Shown here one piece after another: positions 1-8,847 of a stretch of 64,000 bases of DNA. The number at the start of each line of letters is the position of its first letter. The first letter of the stretch is position 1. The translations under genes and the position numbers were made by a program. The notes under the pieces were generated by a model. That model had not been told where the DNA came from, did no database searches, and worked only from the letters and a program-made list of their open reading frames with translations. The DNA is from an uncultured Pelagibacteraceae bacterium (lineage in GTDB: Bacteria; Pseudomonadota; Alphaproteobacteria; Pelagibacterales; Pelagibacteraceae): contig CACHRI010000003.1 in the NCBI GenBank assembly GCA_902582155.1, positions 103,924-167,923 on the forward strand, written 5' to 3'.

Positions 1-779
1 TTTCTCCAGTATTGCCAGTACTCATAAGAGGAAAATAATTTCTCATTCAGCCATATAGCTCCTTTTTCAGTTTTTCCCATCTTTGCCCCCGAGGATAGTG
101 TGATTAGGGGACTAGTTAATCCATATGCGTCTTTTTTTAAAACTCTTCTTATCAAATCTACTCCATTAATTATGTTTCCCCACTGATCTGAACCGCCTAA
201 TTGAAGAACACATTTTTCTTTTTGAAAAAGCTTATAAAAATCAAAGGCTTGCAAAATCATGTAATTAAATTCCATATAGCTGAGAGACTGCTCCCTCTCT
301 AATCTTAATTTGACGCTTTCAAATGTTAACATTTTATTTAATGTAAATTGAGAACCTATATCTCTTAAAAAACTTATATAATTCAATTTTCCCAACCAAG
401 AAAAATTATTTACAAAGATCGGACTTATCTTTTTATTTTTAGTATTAAGTAAGTTTTGAAATAATTTCTTTATACCTAAAATATTTTTTTTTACTGATTT
501 TTGATTTAAAATTTTTCTAGTAGAATCTTTTCCAGAAGGATCTCCAATTAAAGTTGTGCCCCCTCCTAATAAAACTATTGGTTTATGCCCATGTTTTTGT
601 AACAACCTAAGTATCATGATCTGTAATAAACTTCCCACATGTAGACTGTTAGCTGTACAATCAAAACCGATATAAGCCGAAATTGATTTTTTTGAGAGTA
701 ACAAATCCAGTTTTTCTAAATCAGTACATTGATTTAAATACCCTCTTTCTTGCATTTCGATCAAAAAAGTGCTTTTCAT
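1..779 (-). CDS. tyrS: Tyrosyl-tRNA synthetase, 3' part beyond the window edge
   Basis: Charges tRNA-Tyr with tyrosine in the cytoplasm. Read on the minus strand, an ATG at 779 opens a frame of 259 codons that stays open to base 1, so the C-terminal third and stop lie outside the window. It is a class I synthetase: the HIGH-type motif is HVGS at residues 47-50, followed by a [13 protein letters not shown] block. The tRNA-Tyr family segment GGSDQWGN is present, and the KMSKS-type loop is KMGKT at 233-237. TyrRS of this type is usually a little over 400 residues, consistent with truncation by the window only. It is divergent from anmK across 57 bases, an arrangement common in alphaproteobacteria, so the two probably share a promoter region. 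Confidence 0.95.
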   Translation of the reverse strand, partial: MKSTFLIEMQERGYLNQCTDLEKLDLLLSKKSISAYIGFDCTANSLHVGSLLQIMILRLLQKHGHKPIVLLGGGTTLIGDPSGKDSTRKILNQKSVKKNILGIKKLFQNLLNTKNKKISPIFVNNFSWLGKLNYISFLRDIGSQFTLNKMLTFESVKLRLEREQSLSYMEFNYMILQAFDFYKLFQKEKCVLQLGGSDQWGNIINGVDLIRRVLKKDAYGLTSPLITLSSGAKMGKTEKGAIWLNEKLFSSYEYWQYWR

Positions 780-836
780 AATTCTAATAGTTATTTGGAT
801 ACTATTATACAATATTTGGTATAAATAAATACTTTT

Positions 837-1958
837 ATGAGTAAACAATACACATGTTTAGGCTTGATGAGCGGCACCTCAGGTGATGGAGTAGATGCAT
901 CTATAATCAGTTCTGACGGTCAAGAAAAAATATTAATAATGAAAAATAAATATTATGAGTACGATAATAACTTATACTCTTCTTATCATAGTTTAAAAAA
1001 GAAAATAAACACATTTAAAGACTTAGAGAGCTTTTCGGAAGAAATAAAAAATTTAGAAAACAAAATTACTATTTTTCATGCAAAAGTGGTTAAGGATATT
1101 AGTTTCAATTCAAAAATAGATCTATTAGGTTTCCATGGTCAAACTATTTATCATAATCCTAAGGAAAAAATTTCTAAGCAACTTGGTAACGGGACATTAC
1201 TGGCACAATTAACAAACAATAAAGTAGTTTTTAACTTTAGAAAAAATGATATTTTAAATGGTGGTGAAGGTGCCCCGTTAACTCCAATTTTTCATTTACA
1301 AATTTTAAAATTTAAAAATATAAGTTTTCCAGCTTGTGTATTAAATATCGGAGGTATTTCGAATTTAACAGTAGCACAAGACTCAAACTTTGATAATTTG
1401 CTAAGCAGGGATATAGGACCAGGAAATTGTTTAGTAGATCAGTGGATGCAGTCTAATTTAAATAAGAAATACGATGAAGGCGGAAAAATTTCTGCTAGAG
1501 GCAAGATTAATGAAATTATTTTGGAACAAGCATTGGAAACTCATGAAAATATCTTTCAAGATAAAAGCACCAGATCATTTGATACTAATGATTTTGATAT
1601 TTCATTTATCAGGGGTTTATCTTTAGAAGACGGAGCTGCAACATTGGTAGCGTACACAGCTAAAATAATTTCTTCTGGCATTTCATTTATGACAAAAGAT
1701 CTTGCTAGACAAAACATTAAGATTTTACTTTGCGGTGGAGGAAGAAAAAATAATTTTCTCATCGATCAAATTAAACATTATACGAAAGGAAACTTTGCAT
1801 TACAAAGTACTGAAAAATTTAATTTAAATGGAGATTTTATAGAGTCCCAAGCTTTTGCCTACTTGGCAATTAGAAGCTTTTTATCTTTACCAATATCATT
1901 TCCCAACACAACCGGTTGTAATGCTCCATGTACTGGTGGAGAAATAATACAAAACTAA
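837..1958 (+). CDS. anmK: Anhydro-N-acetylmuramic acid kinase
   Basis: Phosphorylates and opens 1,6-anhydro-N-acetylmuramic acid to MurNAc-6-phosphate during cell-wall recycling. The 373-residue length is normal for the family. The N-terminal ATP-binding signature [14 protein letters not shown] sits at about residues 9-22. Further conserved blocks are [21 protein letters not shown] and a glycine-rich LCGGGRKN segment near residue 300. It is divergent from tyrS. Its stop overlaps the end of the convergent hydrolase gene by 4 bases, leaving no room for a terminator between them. The murQ etherase that completes the pathway is not in this window. Confidence 0.95.
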   Translation: MSKQYTCLGLMSGTSGDGVDASIISSDGQEKILIMKNKYYEYDNNLYSSYHSLKKKINTFKDLESFSEEIKNLENKITIFHAKVVKDISFNSKIDLLGFHGQTIYHNPKEKISKQLGNGTLLAQLTNNKVVFNFRKNDILNGGEGAPLTPIFHLQILKFKNISFPACVLNIGGISNLTVAQDSNFDNLLSRDIGPGNCLVDQWMQSNLNKKYDEGGKISARGKINEIILEQALETHENIFQDKSTRSFDTNDFDISFIRGLSLEDGAATLVAYTAKIISSGISFMTKDLARQNIKILLCGGGRKNNFLIDQIKHYTKGNFALQSTEKFNLNGDFIESQAFAYLAIRSFLSLPISFPNTTGCNAPCTGGEIIQN

Positions 1959-2611
1959 ATTAAAGCTGTTTTATCTTTAATATATTTTTCAATTTCATTT
2001 CTTAAATCTTTTTCTTTATCTTTAAAAAAATGATTGGCACCTTTTATTTTTGAAAAAATTACCTCAACTCCTTTTTGACTTTTAATTCTATTGTCTAATT
2101 CATTTATACTCTCTCTGGTCACTAGCTCATCATTATCGCTGTAAACAACCTGTCCAGATGTTGGGCAAGGAGCTAAAAAAGAAAAGTCATAAACATTAGG
2201 TTGAGGAGAAATCGCTATAAAGTTATTGACCTCTGGGCGTCTCATAATTAATTGCATACAAATCAAAGCCCCAAATGAAAAACCAGATACCCAACATTGA
2301 CTATAATCCATATTTTCCCTTTCGATCCAATCTAATGCTGCAGCTGCATCAGATAGTTCACCTTGACCATTATCAAAAACTCCGTCACTTTTTCCAACTC
2401 CTCGAAAATTTAATTTGATAACCGAAAAACCGTTTTCCAAAAAAGTATTATACATGAGCTGCACAATTCTATTGTTCATTGTTCCCCCATATTGAGGATG
2501 AGGTTGAAGAACTATCGCAACTGGTGATCCAAATTTTGGATTTTTATAATATTTTCCCTCTAATCTTCCCGCTGGTCCAGGTATAAAAACTTCTAAACTT
2601 TTCTGTTTCAT
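1955..2611 (-). CDS. Alpha/beta hydrolase (COG2945-like)
   Basis: A small cytoplasmic alpha/beta-hydrolase of 218 residues whose substrate cannot be read from the sequence. The nucleophile elbow is GFSFGA at about residues 110-115 (Ser112). An HPHPQYGGT segment near the N-terminus and the GANHFF segment near the C-terminus supply the oxyanion region and the probable catalytic histidine. No signal peptide or membrane segment is visible. The family is widespread in alphaproteobacteria and often sits beside Fe-S genes. The upstream region is shared with the divergent Rrf2/suf operon, and a TGA-N9-TCA dyad lies 10-24 bases before the start codon, so it might respond to the same regulator (inference). 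Confidence 0.8.
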   Translation of the reverse strand: MKQKSLEVFIPGPAGRLEGKYYKNPKFGSPVAIVLQPHPQYGGTMNNRIVQLMYNTFLENGFSVIKLNFRGVGKSDGVFDNGQGELSDAAAALDWIERENMDYSQCWVSGFSFGALICMQLIMRRPEVNNFIAISPQPNVYDFSFLAPCPTSGQVVYSDNDELVTRESINELDNRIKSQKGVEVIFSKIKGANHFFKDKEKDLRNEIEKYIKDKTALI

Positions 2612-2620
2612 AATTAGTAA

Positions 2621-2635
2621 TGATAATTGTTTTCA
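2621..2635. promoter_or_regulatory. Candidate iron/Fe-S operator, TGA-N9-TCA dyad
   Basis: The 15-base element TGATAATTGTTTTCA matches the TGA-N9-TCA form of the iron-Rhodo-box bound by RirA-type Rrf2 regulators. It lies in the 131-base divergent region between the hydrolase and the Rrf2/suf operon, about 108 bases before the Rrf2 start. It also gives a fair match (14 of 19 by eye) to the classical Fur box. A related element lies before nuoA and agrees at 11 of 15 positions. Operator identity is inference; such short motifs occur by chance in AT-rich DNA. Confidence 0.4.
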
Positions 2636-2742
2636 ATAAAAGATTAGATTTATAACATGTTTTTATGCGGCAAATATTTTTTTTTAATTCTTAGTATTTT
2701 AGTAGGAATTAAATTAAAACTATTGTAAAACAAGCCAAATTT

Positions 2743-3150
2743 ATGAAACTTACTACTAAAGGTAGATACGCTGTTATGGCAATGGCTGATCTAGCCTCAT
2801 ATTCCAAAAATAAACCAGTCAGCTTGTCTGAAATTTCAGCAAGACAAAACATTTCTTTAGCATATTTAGAACAACTCTTTATTTGCTTAAAAGATAAAGA
2901 TTTAGTCAAAAGCGTAAGAGGAGTAAAAGGAGGATACGCACTTAATATACCTGCTTCAGAAATAAAAATTTCAAATATTTTTTTTGCAGTAAACGAAGAA
3001 ATAAAAACATTAAATTGTAAAAAAGACTCAAAAAAAGGATGCAACAACAAATCTGTAAAATGCATTACTCATAATCTTTGGGATAAATTAGATAATCATA
3101 TAAATGGTTTTTTTGAAAATATAAAATTAGAGGAGCTAGTTAAAAGATAA
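2743..3150 (+). CDS. Rrf2-family [Fe-S] transcriptional regulator (IscR/RirA-like)
   Basis: A 135-residue DNA-binding regulator that probably senses Fe-S cluster or iron status and controls the following suf genes. The N-terminal winged helix contains the usual KGRYAVMA start and a VRGVKGGY wing at about residues 58-65. Three cysteines and a histidine in the C-terminal half, Cys92, Cys100, Cys107 and His110, match the cluster-ligand layout of the family. The spacing (7 then 6 residues) is nearer to my recollection of RirA than to IscR. Its stop overlaps the sufB start (TAATG), so it is the first gene of the suf operon and may autoregulate. Whether it acts as IscR, RirA or SufR cannot be settled here, so no symbol is given. 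Confidence 0.88.
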   Translation: MKLTTKGRYAVMAMADLASYSKNKPVSLSEISARQNISLAYLEQLFICLKDKDLVKSVRGVKGGYALNIPASEIKISNIFFAVNEEIKTLNCKKDSKKGCNNKSVKCITHNLWDKLDNHINGFFENIKLEELVKR

Positions 3151-4586
3151 TGAGCAGTAAAATTATAGATACAAATAAAGATTACAAATATGGTTTTACT
3201 ACTGATATTGAAAGTTTTAAAGCACCCAAAGGGTTAAGTGAGGAAACAATAAAATTTATTTCTAAAGAAAAAAAGGAACCTAAATGGCTTTTGGATTGGA
3301 GGCTTAAAGCATATAAAAGATTAAAGTCGTTAAAAGAACCTAACTGGCAAAAACCTAAGTATCCTAAAATAGATTACCAAGATCTTTATTATTATTCTGC
3401 ACCAAAAAGCACGAAAAATAAACCTAAGAGTCTAGAAGAAGTTGACCCAAAACTTATTGAAACTTACAAAAAACTTGGCATCCCTTTAGATGAACAAAAA
3501 AGATTGAGTGGAGTAGCTGTGGATGCAGTTTTTGACTCCGTTTCTGTTGCGACTACGTTTAAAGGCGAACTTACAAAAAAAGGTATAATTTTTTGCTCTA
3601 TTTCAGAAGCCATACAAAAACATCCAGATTTAGTAAAAAAATATTTGGGTTCTGTAATCCCGTTAACAGATCATTACTTTGCGACTTTAAATTCTGCGGT
3701 GTTTACTGATGGGTCTTTTGTATACATACCGCCAAACACAAGATGTCCAATGGAACTTTCTACATATTTTAGAATTAATGCTTCACAAACGGGGCAGTTT
3801 GAAAGAACACTAATCATTGCCGATAAAGGTAGCTATGTTAGTTACTTAGAAGGTTGTACTGCACCAATGAGAGACGAAAATCAGCTTCATGCTGCTAATG
3901 TGGAACTTGTAGCTCTCGATGATGCCGAAATTAAATATTCAACTGTACAAAACTGGTATCCAGGAGATGAGGAAGGAAAGGGAGGAATATATAACTTCGT
4001 AACTAAAAGAGGGGCATGTAGAGGTAAAAATTCTAAAATTTCATGGACGCAAGTTGAAACAGGTTCTGCAATAACTTGGAAATATCCTAGCTGTATTTTA
4101 CAAGGAGATAACTCCGTAGGAGAATTTTATTCAATCGCAATTACTAACAACTATCAAAAAGCAGACACCGGTACAAAAATGATACATCTAGGTAAAAATA
4201 CTAAAAGCAAAATCATTTCTAAAGGTATTTCTGCAGGTAAAGCAGACAACACTTACAGAGGACTGGTCGATATTAGTAAAAAAGCTATCAACTCTAGAAA
4301 TTATACTCAGTGTGACTCACTGTTAATGGGAAATAAATGTGGAGCTCATACAGTGCCCTACATTAAGAATAAAAATTCTTCTTCTACAATTGAACATGAA
4401 GCGACAACTTCAAAAATTAATGAAGAGCAGCTTTTTTACTGTAATCAACGGGGCTTAAATCAAGAAGAGGCAGTAAGTTTAATAGTAAATGGTTTTTGCA
4501 AAGAAGTTTTGCAACAATTACCAATGGAATTTGCTGTGGAAGCACAAAAATTAGTTTCTATTAGTTTAGAGGGAAGTGTTGGATAA
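3150..4586 (+). CDS. sufB: Fe-S cluster assembly scaffold SufB
   Basis: SufB is the scaffold subunit of the SufBCD complex on which sulfur and iron are assembled into a cluster. The 478-residue length is typical. The family core is clear: the [23 protein letters not shown] region near residue 190, then [24 protein letters not shown] and the C-terminal segment with EHEATTSKI. The start codon overlaps the stop of the Rrf2 gene, and the stop overlaps the sufC start by one base, so it is translationally coupled on both sides. Confidence 0.97.
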   Translation: MSSKIIDTNKDYKYGFTTDIESFKAPKGLSEETIKFISKEKKEPKWLLDWRLKAYKRLKSLKEPNWQKPKYPKIDYQDLYYYSAPKSTKNKPKSLEEVDPKLIETYKKLGIPLDEQKRLSGVAVDAVFDSVSVATTFKGELTKKGIIFCSISEAIQKHPDLVKKYLGSVIPLTDHYFATLNSAVFTDGSFVYIPPNTRCPMELSTYFRINASQTGQFERTLIIADKGSYVSYLEGCTAPMRDENQLHAANVELVALDDAEIKYSTVQNWYPGDEEGKGGIYNFVTKRGACRGKNSKISWTQVETGSAITWKYPSCILQGDNSVGEFYSIAITNNYQKADTGTKMIHLGKNTKSKIISKGISAGKADNTYRGLVDISKKAINSRNYTQCDSLLMGNKCGAHTVPYIKNKNSSSTIEHEATTSKINEEQLFYCNQRGLNQEEAVSLIVNGFCKEVLQQLPMEFAVEAQKLVSISLEGSVG

Positions 4587-5320
4587 TGTTAGAAATTAAA
4601 AATTTAAAAGCTGATATAAATAACAAACAAATAATTAACGGTTTAAATCTTAAAATAAATAAAGGAGAAGTTCATGCAATAATGGGTCCAAATGGATCTG
4701 GAAAAAGCACCTTAGCAAATATTTTATCTGGAAAGCCAGGATATAACATATCTGGTGAATTAAAGTATGAAGGACAAGATTTAAAACAAATTTCAATAGA
4801 GGAAAGAGCTCAAAAAGGAATGTTTTTGGCTTTTCAGTACCCAACTGAAATACCCGGAGTAAATACTAACAATTTTTTAAGAACCTCACTTAACTCTATT
4901 AGAAAAGCAAAAGGCCACAAAGATCTAGATGCAATTAGCTTTCTAAAAATTGTTAAAGAAAAAGCAAAAGAATTAAGTATAGATGAAAAATTTTTATCCA
5001 GACATTTAAATGTTGGATTTTCAGGTGGAGAAAAGAAAAAGAACGAAATACTTCAACTTAAAATACTTGAACCAAAGCTTGCAATTTTAGATGAGACAGA
5101 CTCAGGTCTAGATATAGACGCATTAAAAATTGTAGCAGATGGCGTAAACTCTTATAAAAATAAGAATAGTTCTTTTTTAATTATTACCCATTATCAAAGA
5201 CTCTTAAATTTTATAAAACCAGATTTTATACATGTGTTGTCAGCGGGAAAAATTATAAAAACTGGATCTAAAGAATTAGGAGAAGAACTTGAAAAAACTG
5301 GATACACAAATCTTACTTAA
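4586..5320 (+). CDS. sufC: Fe-S cluster assembly ATPase SufC
   Basis: ABC-type ATPase that drives the SufBCD scaffold; cytoplasmic, with no membrane partner. The Walker A motif GPNGSGKST is at residues 34-42. The ABC signature reads SGGEKKKNE and Walker B reads LAILDETDSGLD, the form specific to SufC. The switch histidine is in LIITHYQRLL. Length (244 residues) is normal. It lies between sufB and sufD with a one-base overlap upstream and a two-base gap downstream. Confidence 0.97.
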   Translation: MLEIKNLKADINNKQIINGLNLKINKGEVHAIMGPNGSGKSTLANILSGKPGYNISGELKYEGQDLKQISIEERAQKGMFLAFQYPTEIPGVNTNNFLRTSLNSIRKAKGHKDLDAISFLKIVKEKAKELSIDEKFLSRHLNVGFSGGEKKKNEILQLKILEPKLAILDETDSGLDIDALKIVADGVNSYKNKNSSFLIITHYQRLLNFIKPDFIHVLSAGKIIKTGSKELGEELEKTGYTNLT

Positions 5321-5322
5321 AT

Positions 5323-6579
5323 ATGGAATTAAATTTTAAAATTAGAGGTGAGTCAGATAAAAGCTTAAAGCTAAGGGAGAAATACCTTTTAAATTTTAAA
5401 AAAAAAGGTTTTCCTAACAAACGAGAAGAGGACTGGAAATTTACAGACCTAGAAAAAATTTTGCATGACAATTTCAAAGAATTAAATAATGAGTTATTAG
5501 ATAGCAAAAAACCTGACATTCTTGATTTAAATTTTATTCACAATTCAGTTATACTTATCAATGGTAAATTACACTCATTTGATTTTAAGTCTGAAAAATC
5601 AAAAGATAAGAATAATTTTACTGTCACAGAATTTGACCTTGATCACCACTTGAATTTTGCAAATGATTTTAAAGAAAGCCCAATGCAAAATCTTAATACT
5701 GCGTTACATGAAGGTGGATTTTATTTAAATATAAAACCAGATTATAATTTAAAATATCCTATAGTGATTTACAACTATTTTACTGGATCTTTAAAAAATA
5801 AGATAATTAATAACTCTGAGTCCATTAATATTTCAAAAAATTCAAGTGCAACAATAATAGAATATTTAATAGATGAGTCTAAAGGAAATTTTTTTAAAAA
5901 CACATGCAAATATAAAAATTTGGAAGAAAATGCCTCTCTCAATTATTATTTTATAAATAAGAATGAAAGTAGCAATTTTTTTTATGAATTTTCAAAAGTA
6001 AAATTATCAAAAAATTCAAGTATTAAAAAATATTTATTCTCATCAGGTTTGAAATTTGGAAAATTTGAAAGCAATATGAAACTTCTTGGGTCAAATTCTT
6101 GTGGTGAAGTGTATTCTGGATTATTTTTAGGTACAAAAAATCATCAGGAAGTTAAAACAACTATTCAACACTTAAAACCTGATTGCCAAAGCCATCAAGA
6201 TATTAAAAATGTTCTTACCTCTGGTAGCAAAGGAGTTTTTCAAGGTAAAATTTTCGTAGATGAGATTGCACAAAAAACTAACGCATATCAATTAAGCAAA
6301 GGTCTCTTGCTTGATGAAGACTCTGAATTTAGTACAAAGCCCGAACTTGAAATTTATGCAGACGATGTCAAATGTTCACATGGCTCAACTTCAGGAAATA
6401 TTGATAAAGAAGCTTTATTTTATTTAAAAGCAAGAGGAATTAAGAACCAAGAAGCGATTAAAATGATTATAAAAGGATTTTTAGAAGGTGTTTTAGAAAA
6501 AATTAAAAATAAAGAAATTCTGGAAATTTTAAGAAATCATTTTAATACACATATAAAATATGAAAGTAGATCAAATTAA
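5323..6579 (+). CDS. sufD: Fe-S cluster assembly protein SufD
   Basis: Partner of SufB in the SufBC2D scaffold, thought to help iron entry and cluster formation. The 418-residue protein has a divergent N-terminal half containing an NKREEDWKFTDLEK segment, typical of SufD. The C-terminal beta-helix carries the conserved blocks HQDIKNVL, GVFQGKIFVDE, NAYQLSKGLLL and DDVKCSHGSTSG; the histidine in the last block matches the conserved SufD histidine. The 3' end overlaps the sufS start by 20 bases, a long overlap even for this genome. Confidence 0.95.
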   Translation: MELNFKIRGESDKSLKLREKYLLNFKKKGFPNKREEDWKFTDLEKILHDNFKELNNELLDSKKPDILDLNFIHNSVILINGKLHSFDFKSEKSKDKNNFTVTEFDLDHHLNFANDFKESPMQNLNTALHEGGFYLNIKPDYNLKYPIVIYNYFTGSLKNKIINNSESINISKNSSATIIEYLIDESKGNFFKNTCKYKNLEENASLNYYFINKNESSNFFYEFSKVKLSKNSSIKKYLFSSGLKFGKFESNMKLLGSNSCGEVYSGLFLGTKNHQEVKTTIQHLKPDCQSHQDIKNVLTSGSKGVFQGKIFVDEIAQKTNAYQLSKGLLLDEDSEFSTKPELEIYADDVKCSHGSTSGNIDKEALFYLKARGIKNQEAIKMIIKGFLEGVLEKIKNKEILEILRNHFNTHIKYESRSN

Positions 6580-7777
6580 AAACAATTTTCCAATTTTTAA
6601 AAAAAAAATAAATAATAAATCTTTAGTTTATTTAGATAGTGCAAATTCTTCACAGAAACCAAAATCTGTTATTGATAGGATGTCTTATTTTTATGAGAAT
6701 GAATTTTCAAACGTTGGTAGAAGTGTTCACTCTCTAGCTGTTACCGCAACTAATAGATTTGAAGAAACAAGAGATCTTGTAAAAAAGTTTATTAATGCCA
6801 AGCATAGAGAAGAAATAATTTTTACAAAAGGTGCTACGGAAGGAATAAATTTGGTAGCAAATTCTTTTGGAGAAAAATTTATAAATGAAGGGGATGAAAT
6901 TATTCTGACAGAATTAGAACATCATTCAAATTATGTTCCATGGCATTACTTAAGAAATAAAAAAAAAGCAGTAATTAAATTTGCGAAAATAAATGAGAAT
7001 CTTGAAATAGAAGTTGACGAAATAAAAAAATTAATTTCTAACAAAACTAAAATAATAGCAATTACGCATATATCAAATGTTACAGGCGGAATAACGCCGT
7101 TAAAAGAAATAATTGACTTGGCTTCATCAAAAAAAATCCCCGTTCTTGTAGATGGAACTCAAGGCGCTCCTCACTTAAAATTAGATATGCAAAAATTAGG
7201 ATGTGATTTTTATGTAATATCTTGTCATAAATTATATGGACCTAATGGACTTGGAATACTTTATGGAAAAAAAAAATGGTTAGATGTAATGCCGCCCTAT
7301 CAAGGTGGTGGAGGTATGATAAATGAAGTAAAAAAAGAAAATATAACATTTGCTGAAAGTCCAACAAAATTTGAAGCAGGCACAATGCAAACTGCTGAGG
7401 TAGTAGCATTTAGCGAATCTATTAAACTTATTGAAAAAATTGGCTTAGATAAAATATCTGAACTAGAAAATGATATCCTTACTTATGGAGTAGAAAAAAT
7501 AAGAAAAAATAATTCTATAAATTTAATAGGTGATCCAAAAAACAAAGCTTCAGTCATATCATTTACTTTAAAAGGAATTCACCCTCATGATATCGCAACA
7601 ATTCTTGATGATGATGGGGTTGCTATAAGAGCTGGACATCATTGTTGCCAGATATTACATGAAAAAATTGGTATGCCAGCTACTGCTAGAGCTTCGATTG
7701 GCTTATATAATACCAAAGAAGATATTGATATTCTTCTTAACGCAATAGAAAAATGTAAAAAGGTTTTTAAAATATAA
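6560..7777 (+). CDS. sufS: Cysteine desulfurase SufS
   Basis: PLP enzyme that takes sulfur from cysteine for cluster assembly. The 405-residue protein has the group II desulfurase layout. The PLP lysine is Lys224 in SCHKLYGP, and the persulfide cysteine is Cys362 in GHHCCQ, where E. coli SufS has Cys364. LDSANSSQKPK near the N-terminus and HHSNYVPW in the middle are further family marks. It is followed at a one-base overlap by sufU, its expected sulfur acceptor. No IscS-type desulfurase lies in the window. Confidence 0.96.
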   Translation: MKVDQIKNNFPIFKKKINNKSLVYLDSANSSQKPKSVIDRMSYFYENEFSNVGRSVHSLAVTATNRFEETRDLVKKFINAKHREEIIFTKGATEGINLVANSFGEKFINEGDEIILTELEHHSNYVPWHYLRNKKKAVIKFAKINENLEIEVDEIKKLISNKTKIIAITHISNVTGGITPLKEIIDLASSKKIPVLVDGTQGAPHLKLDMQKLGCDFYVISCHKLYGPNGLGILYGKKKWLDVMPPYQGGGGMINEVKKENITFAESPTKFEAGTMQTAEVVAFSESIKLIEKIGLDKISELENDILTYGVEKIRKNNSINLIGDPKNKASVISFTLKGIHPHDIATILDDDGVAIRAGHHCCQILHEKIGMPATARASIGLYNTKEDIDILLNAIEKCKKVFKI

Positions 7778-8214
7778 TGGAATTAAAAGAATTATATCAA
7801 GAAATTATTTTGGATCATGGAAAAAATCCAAGAAATTTTGGTAAGTGCAAAAATTTTACCAACGATGCTAAAGGTCACAATCCTCTTTGCGGTGATAGAG
7901 TTCATATTTTTGCTCAATTAGATAAAGATAAAAAAATTTTAGATATAAGTTTTGAGGGTGAAGGATGTGCAATTTCTTTGGCTTCAGCCTCTATTTTAAC
8001 TGATGTTTTGAAAGGAAAAGACTTTAATTTAGCAAATATCATAATAAATAATTTTTTGAACTTAATTAAAGAGAATAAACCTATAACATTAAATAGTTTA
8101 AATGATGATCAAAAAACTACTATAATGTCTCTTTCAGGAGTAAAAGACTTTCCTATGAGAGTTAAATGCGCGACAATGGCTTGGCACACGCTATCATCAG
8201 TTTTGCAAAAATAA
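7777..8214 (+). CDS. sufU: SufU-type sulfur acceptor / IscU-like protein
   Basis: Zinc-dependent sulfurtransferase that relays persulfide sulfur from SufS to SufB; homologous to IscU. The 145-residue length and the insertion between the second and third cysteines mark the SufU rather than IscU subfamily. The ligands are Cys38, Asp40, Cys64 and Cys131. Many Gram-negative SUF operons use SufE in this place; no SufE-like gene occurs here, so SufU probably takes that role. It is coupled to sufS by a one-base overlap. Confidence 0.9.
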   Translation: MELKELYQEIILDHGKNPRNFGKCKNFTNDAKGHNPLCGDRVHIFAQLDKDKKILDISFEGEGCAISLASASILTDVLKGKDFNLANIIINNFLNLIKENKPITLNSLNDDQKTTIMSLSGVKDFPMRVKCATMAWHTLSSVLQK

Positions 8215-8215
8215 T

Positions 8216-8515
8216 ATGAAATTAAAAGAAAAAATAATTGAAGAAATCAAGAAAATTTATGATCCTGAAATTCCAGTAAATATCTATGATTTAGGTTTAA
8301 TATATAATATTGAAATTATAAATCAAAATGAGGTAAATATTGAAATGACACTTACTAGCCCAAATTGTCCAGTTGCAGAGAGTTTGCCAAAAATGGTAAA
8401 AGAAAATTTAAGCTCAATAGATGGGATTTCAAAAGTAAATCTAAATTTAGTCTGGAGTCCACCTTGGACTAAGGATATGATGAGCGAAGAAGCTAAATTA
8501 GAATTAAATTTATGA
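8216..8515 (+). CDS. sufT: SUF system protein SufT (MIP18/DUF59 family)
   Basis: A 99-residue MIP18 (DUF59) domain protein, a helper in Fe-S cluster maturation or delivery. The family signature DPEIPVNIYDLGLIY is at about residues 17-31. A conserved cysteine sits in LTSPNCPV, and the C-terminal VWSPPWTKDMMSEEAK segment is typical of the SufT branch. The two-base gap after sufU and the 4-base overlap with sufA place it firmly in the operon. Its precise biochemical role is less defined than that of its neighbours. Confidence 0.88.
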   Translation: MKLKEKIIEEIKKIYDPEIPVNIYDLGLIYNIEIINQNEVNIEMTLTSPNCPVAESLPKMVKENLSSIDGISKVNLNLVWSPPWTKDMMSEEAKLELNL

Positions 8516-8847
8516 CAAATCAAGTTATTAGATTAACAGACAGTGCAGCCAATAGAATTAAAGAAATAATGTCTCATGCCGACAATAAGACTATCGGGGT
8601 TCGAATTGGAGTTAAGACTGGAGGGTGTGCAGGGATGAGCTACTCTATGGAATACGCAAAAGATAAAAAAATAAATGATGAAGTGATAGAGGATAAGGGT
8701 GTTAAAGTATTTATAGATCCAGCTGCAATAATTTATTTGTTAGGTACCGAAATGGATTATAAAAAAGAAAAATTTTCATCACAATTTGTATTTAAAAACC
8801 CAAACGAGTCGGAGAGATGCGGTTGTGGCGAGTCTTTTAAAATTTAA
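8512..8847 (+). CDS. sufA: A-type Fe-S carrier SufA/IscA
   Basis: Cluster carrier that moves assembled Fe-S clusters to target proteins. The 111-residue protein has the HesB/IscA fold signature. The three cysteine ligands are Cys39 in GGCAGMSY and Cys103 and Cys105 in the C-terminal CGCGESF. It is the last gene of the suf operon; the next gene, glnA, faces it on the minus strand and ends at the adjacent base, so transcription terminates within or past the glnA end. Confidence 0.94.
   Translation: MTNQVIRLTDSAANRIKEIMSHADNKTIGVRIGVKTGGCAGMSYSMEYAKDKKINDEVIEDKGVKVFIDPAAIIYLLGTEMDYKKEKFSSQFVFKNPNESERCGCGESFKI

Noticed and set aside
1955..1958. Possible bidirectional terminator between anmK and the hydrolase
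   Set aside because: The two genes overlap by 4 bases tail to tail and no stem followed by a T-run is visible there.
2709..3065. A 118-codon minus-strand frame opposite the Rrf2 regulator
   Set aside because: It covers a gene with clear winged-helix and cysteine motifs on the plus strand; the antisense product has no family signature.
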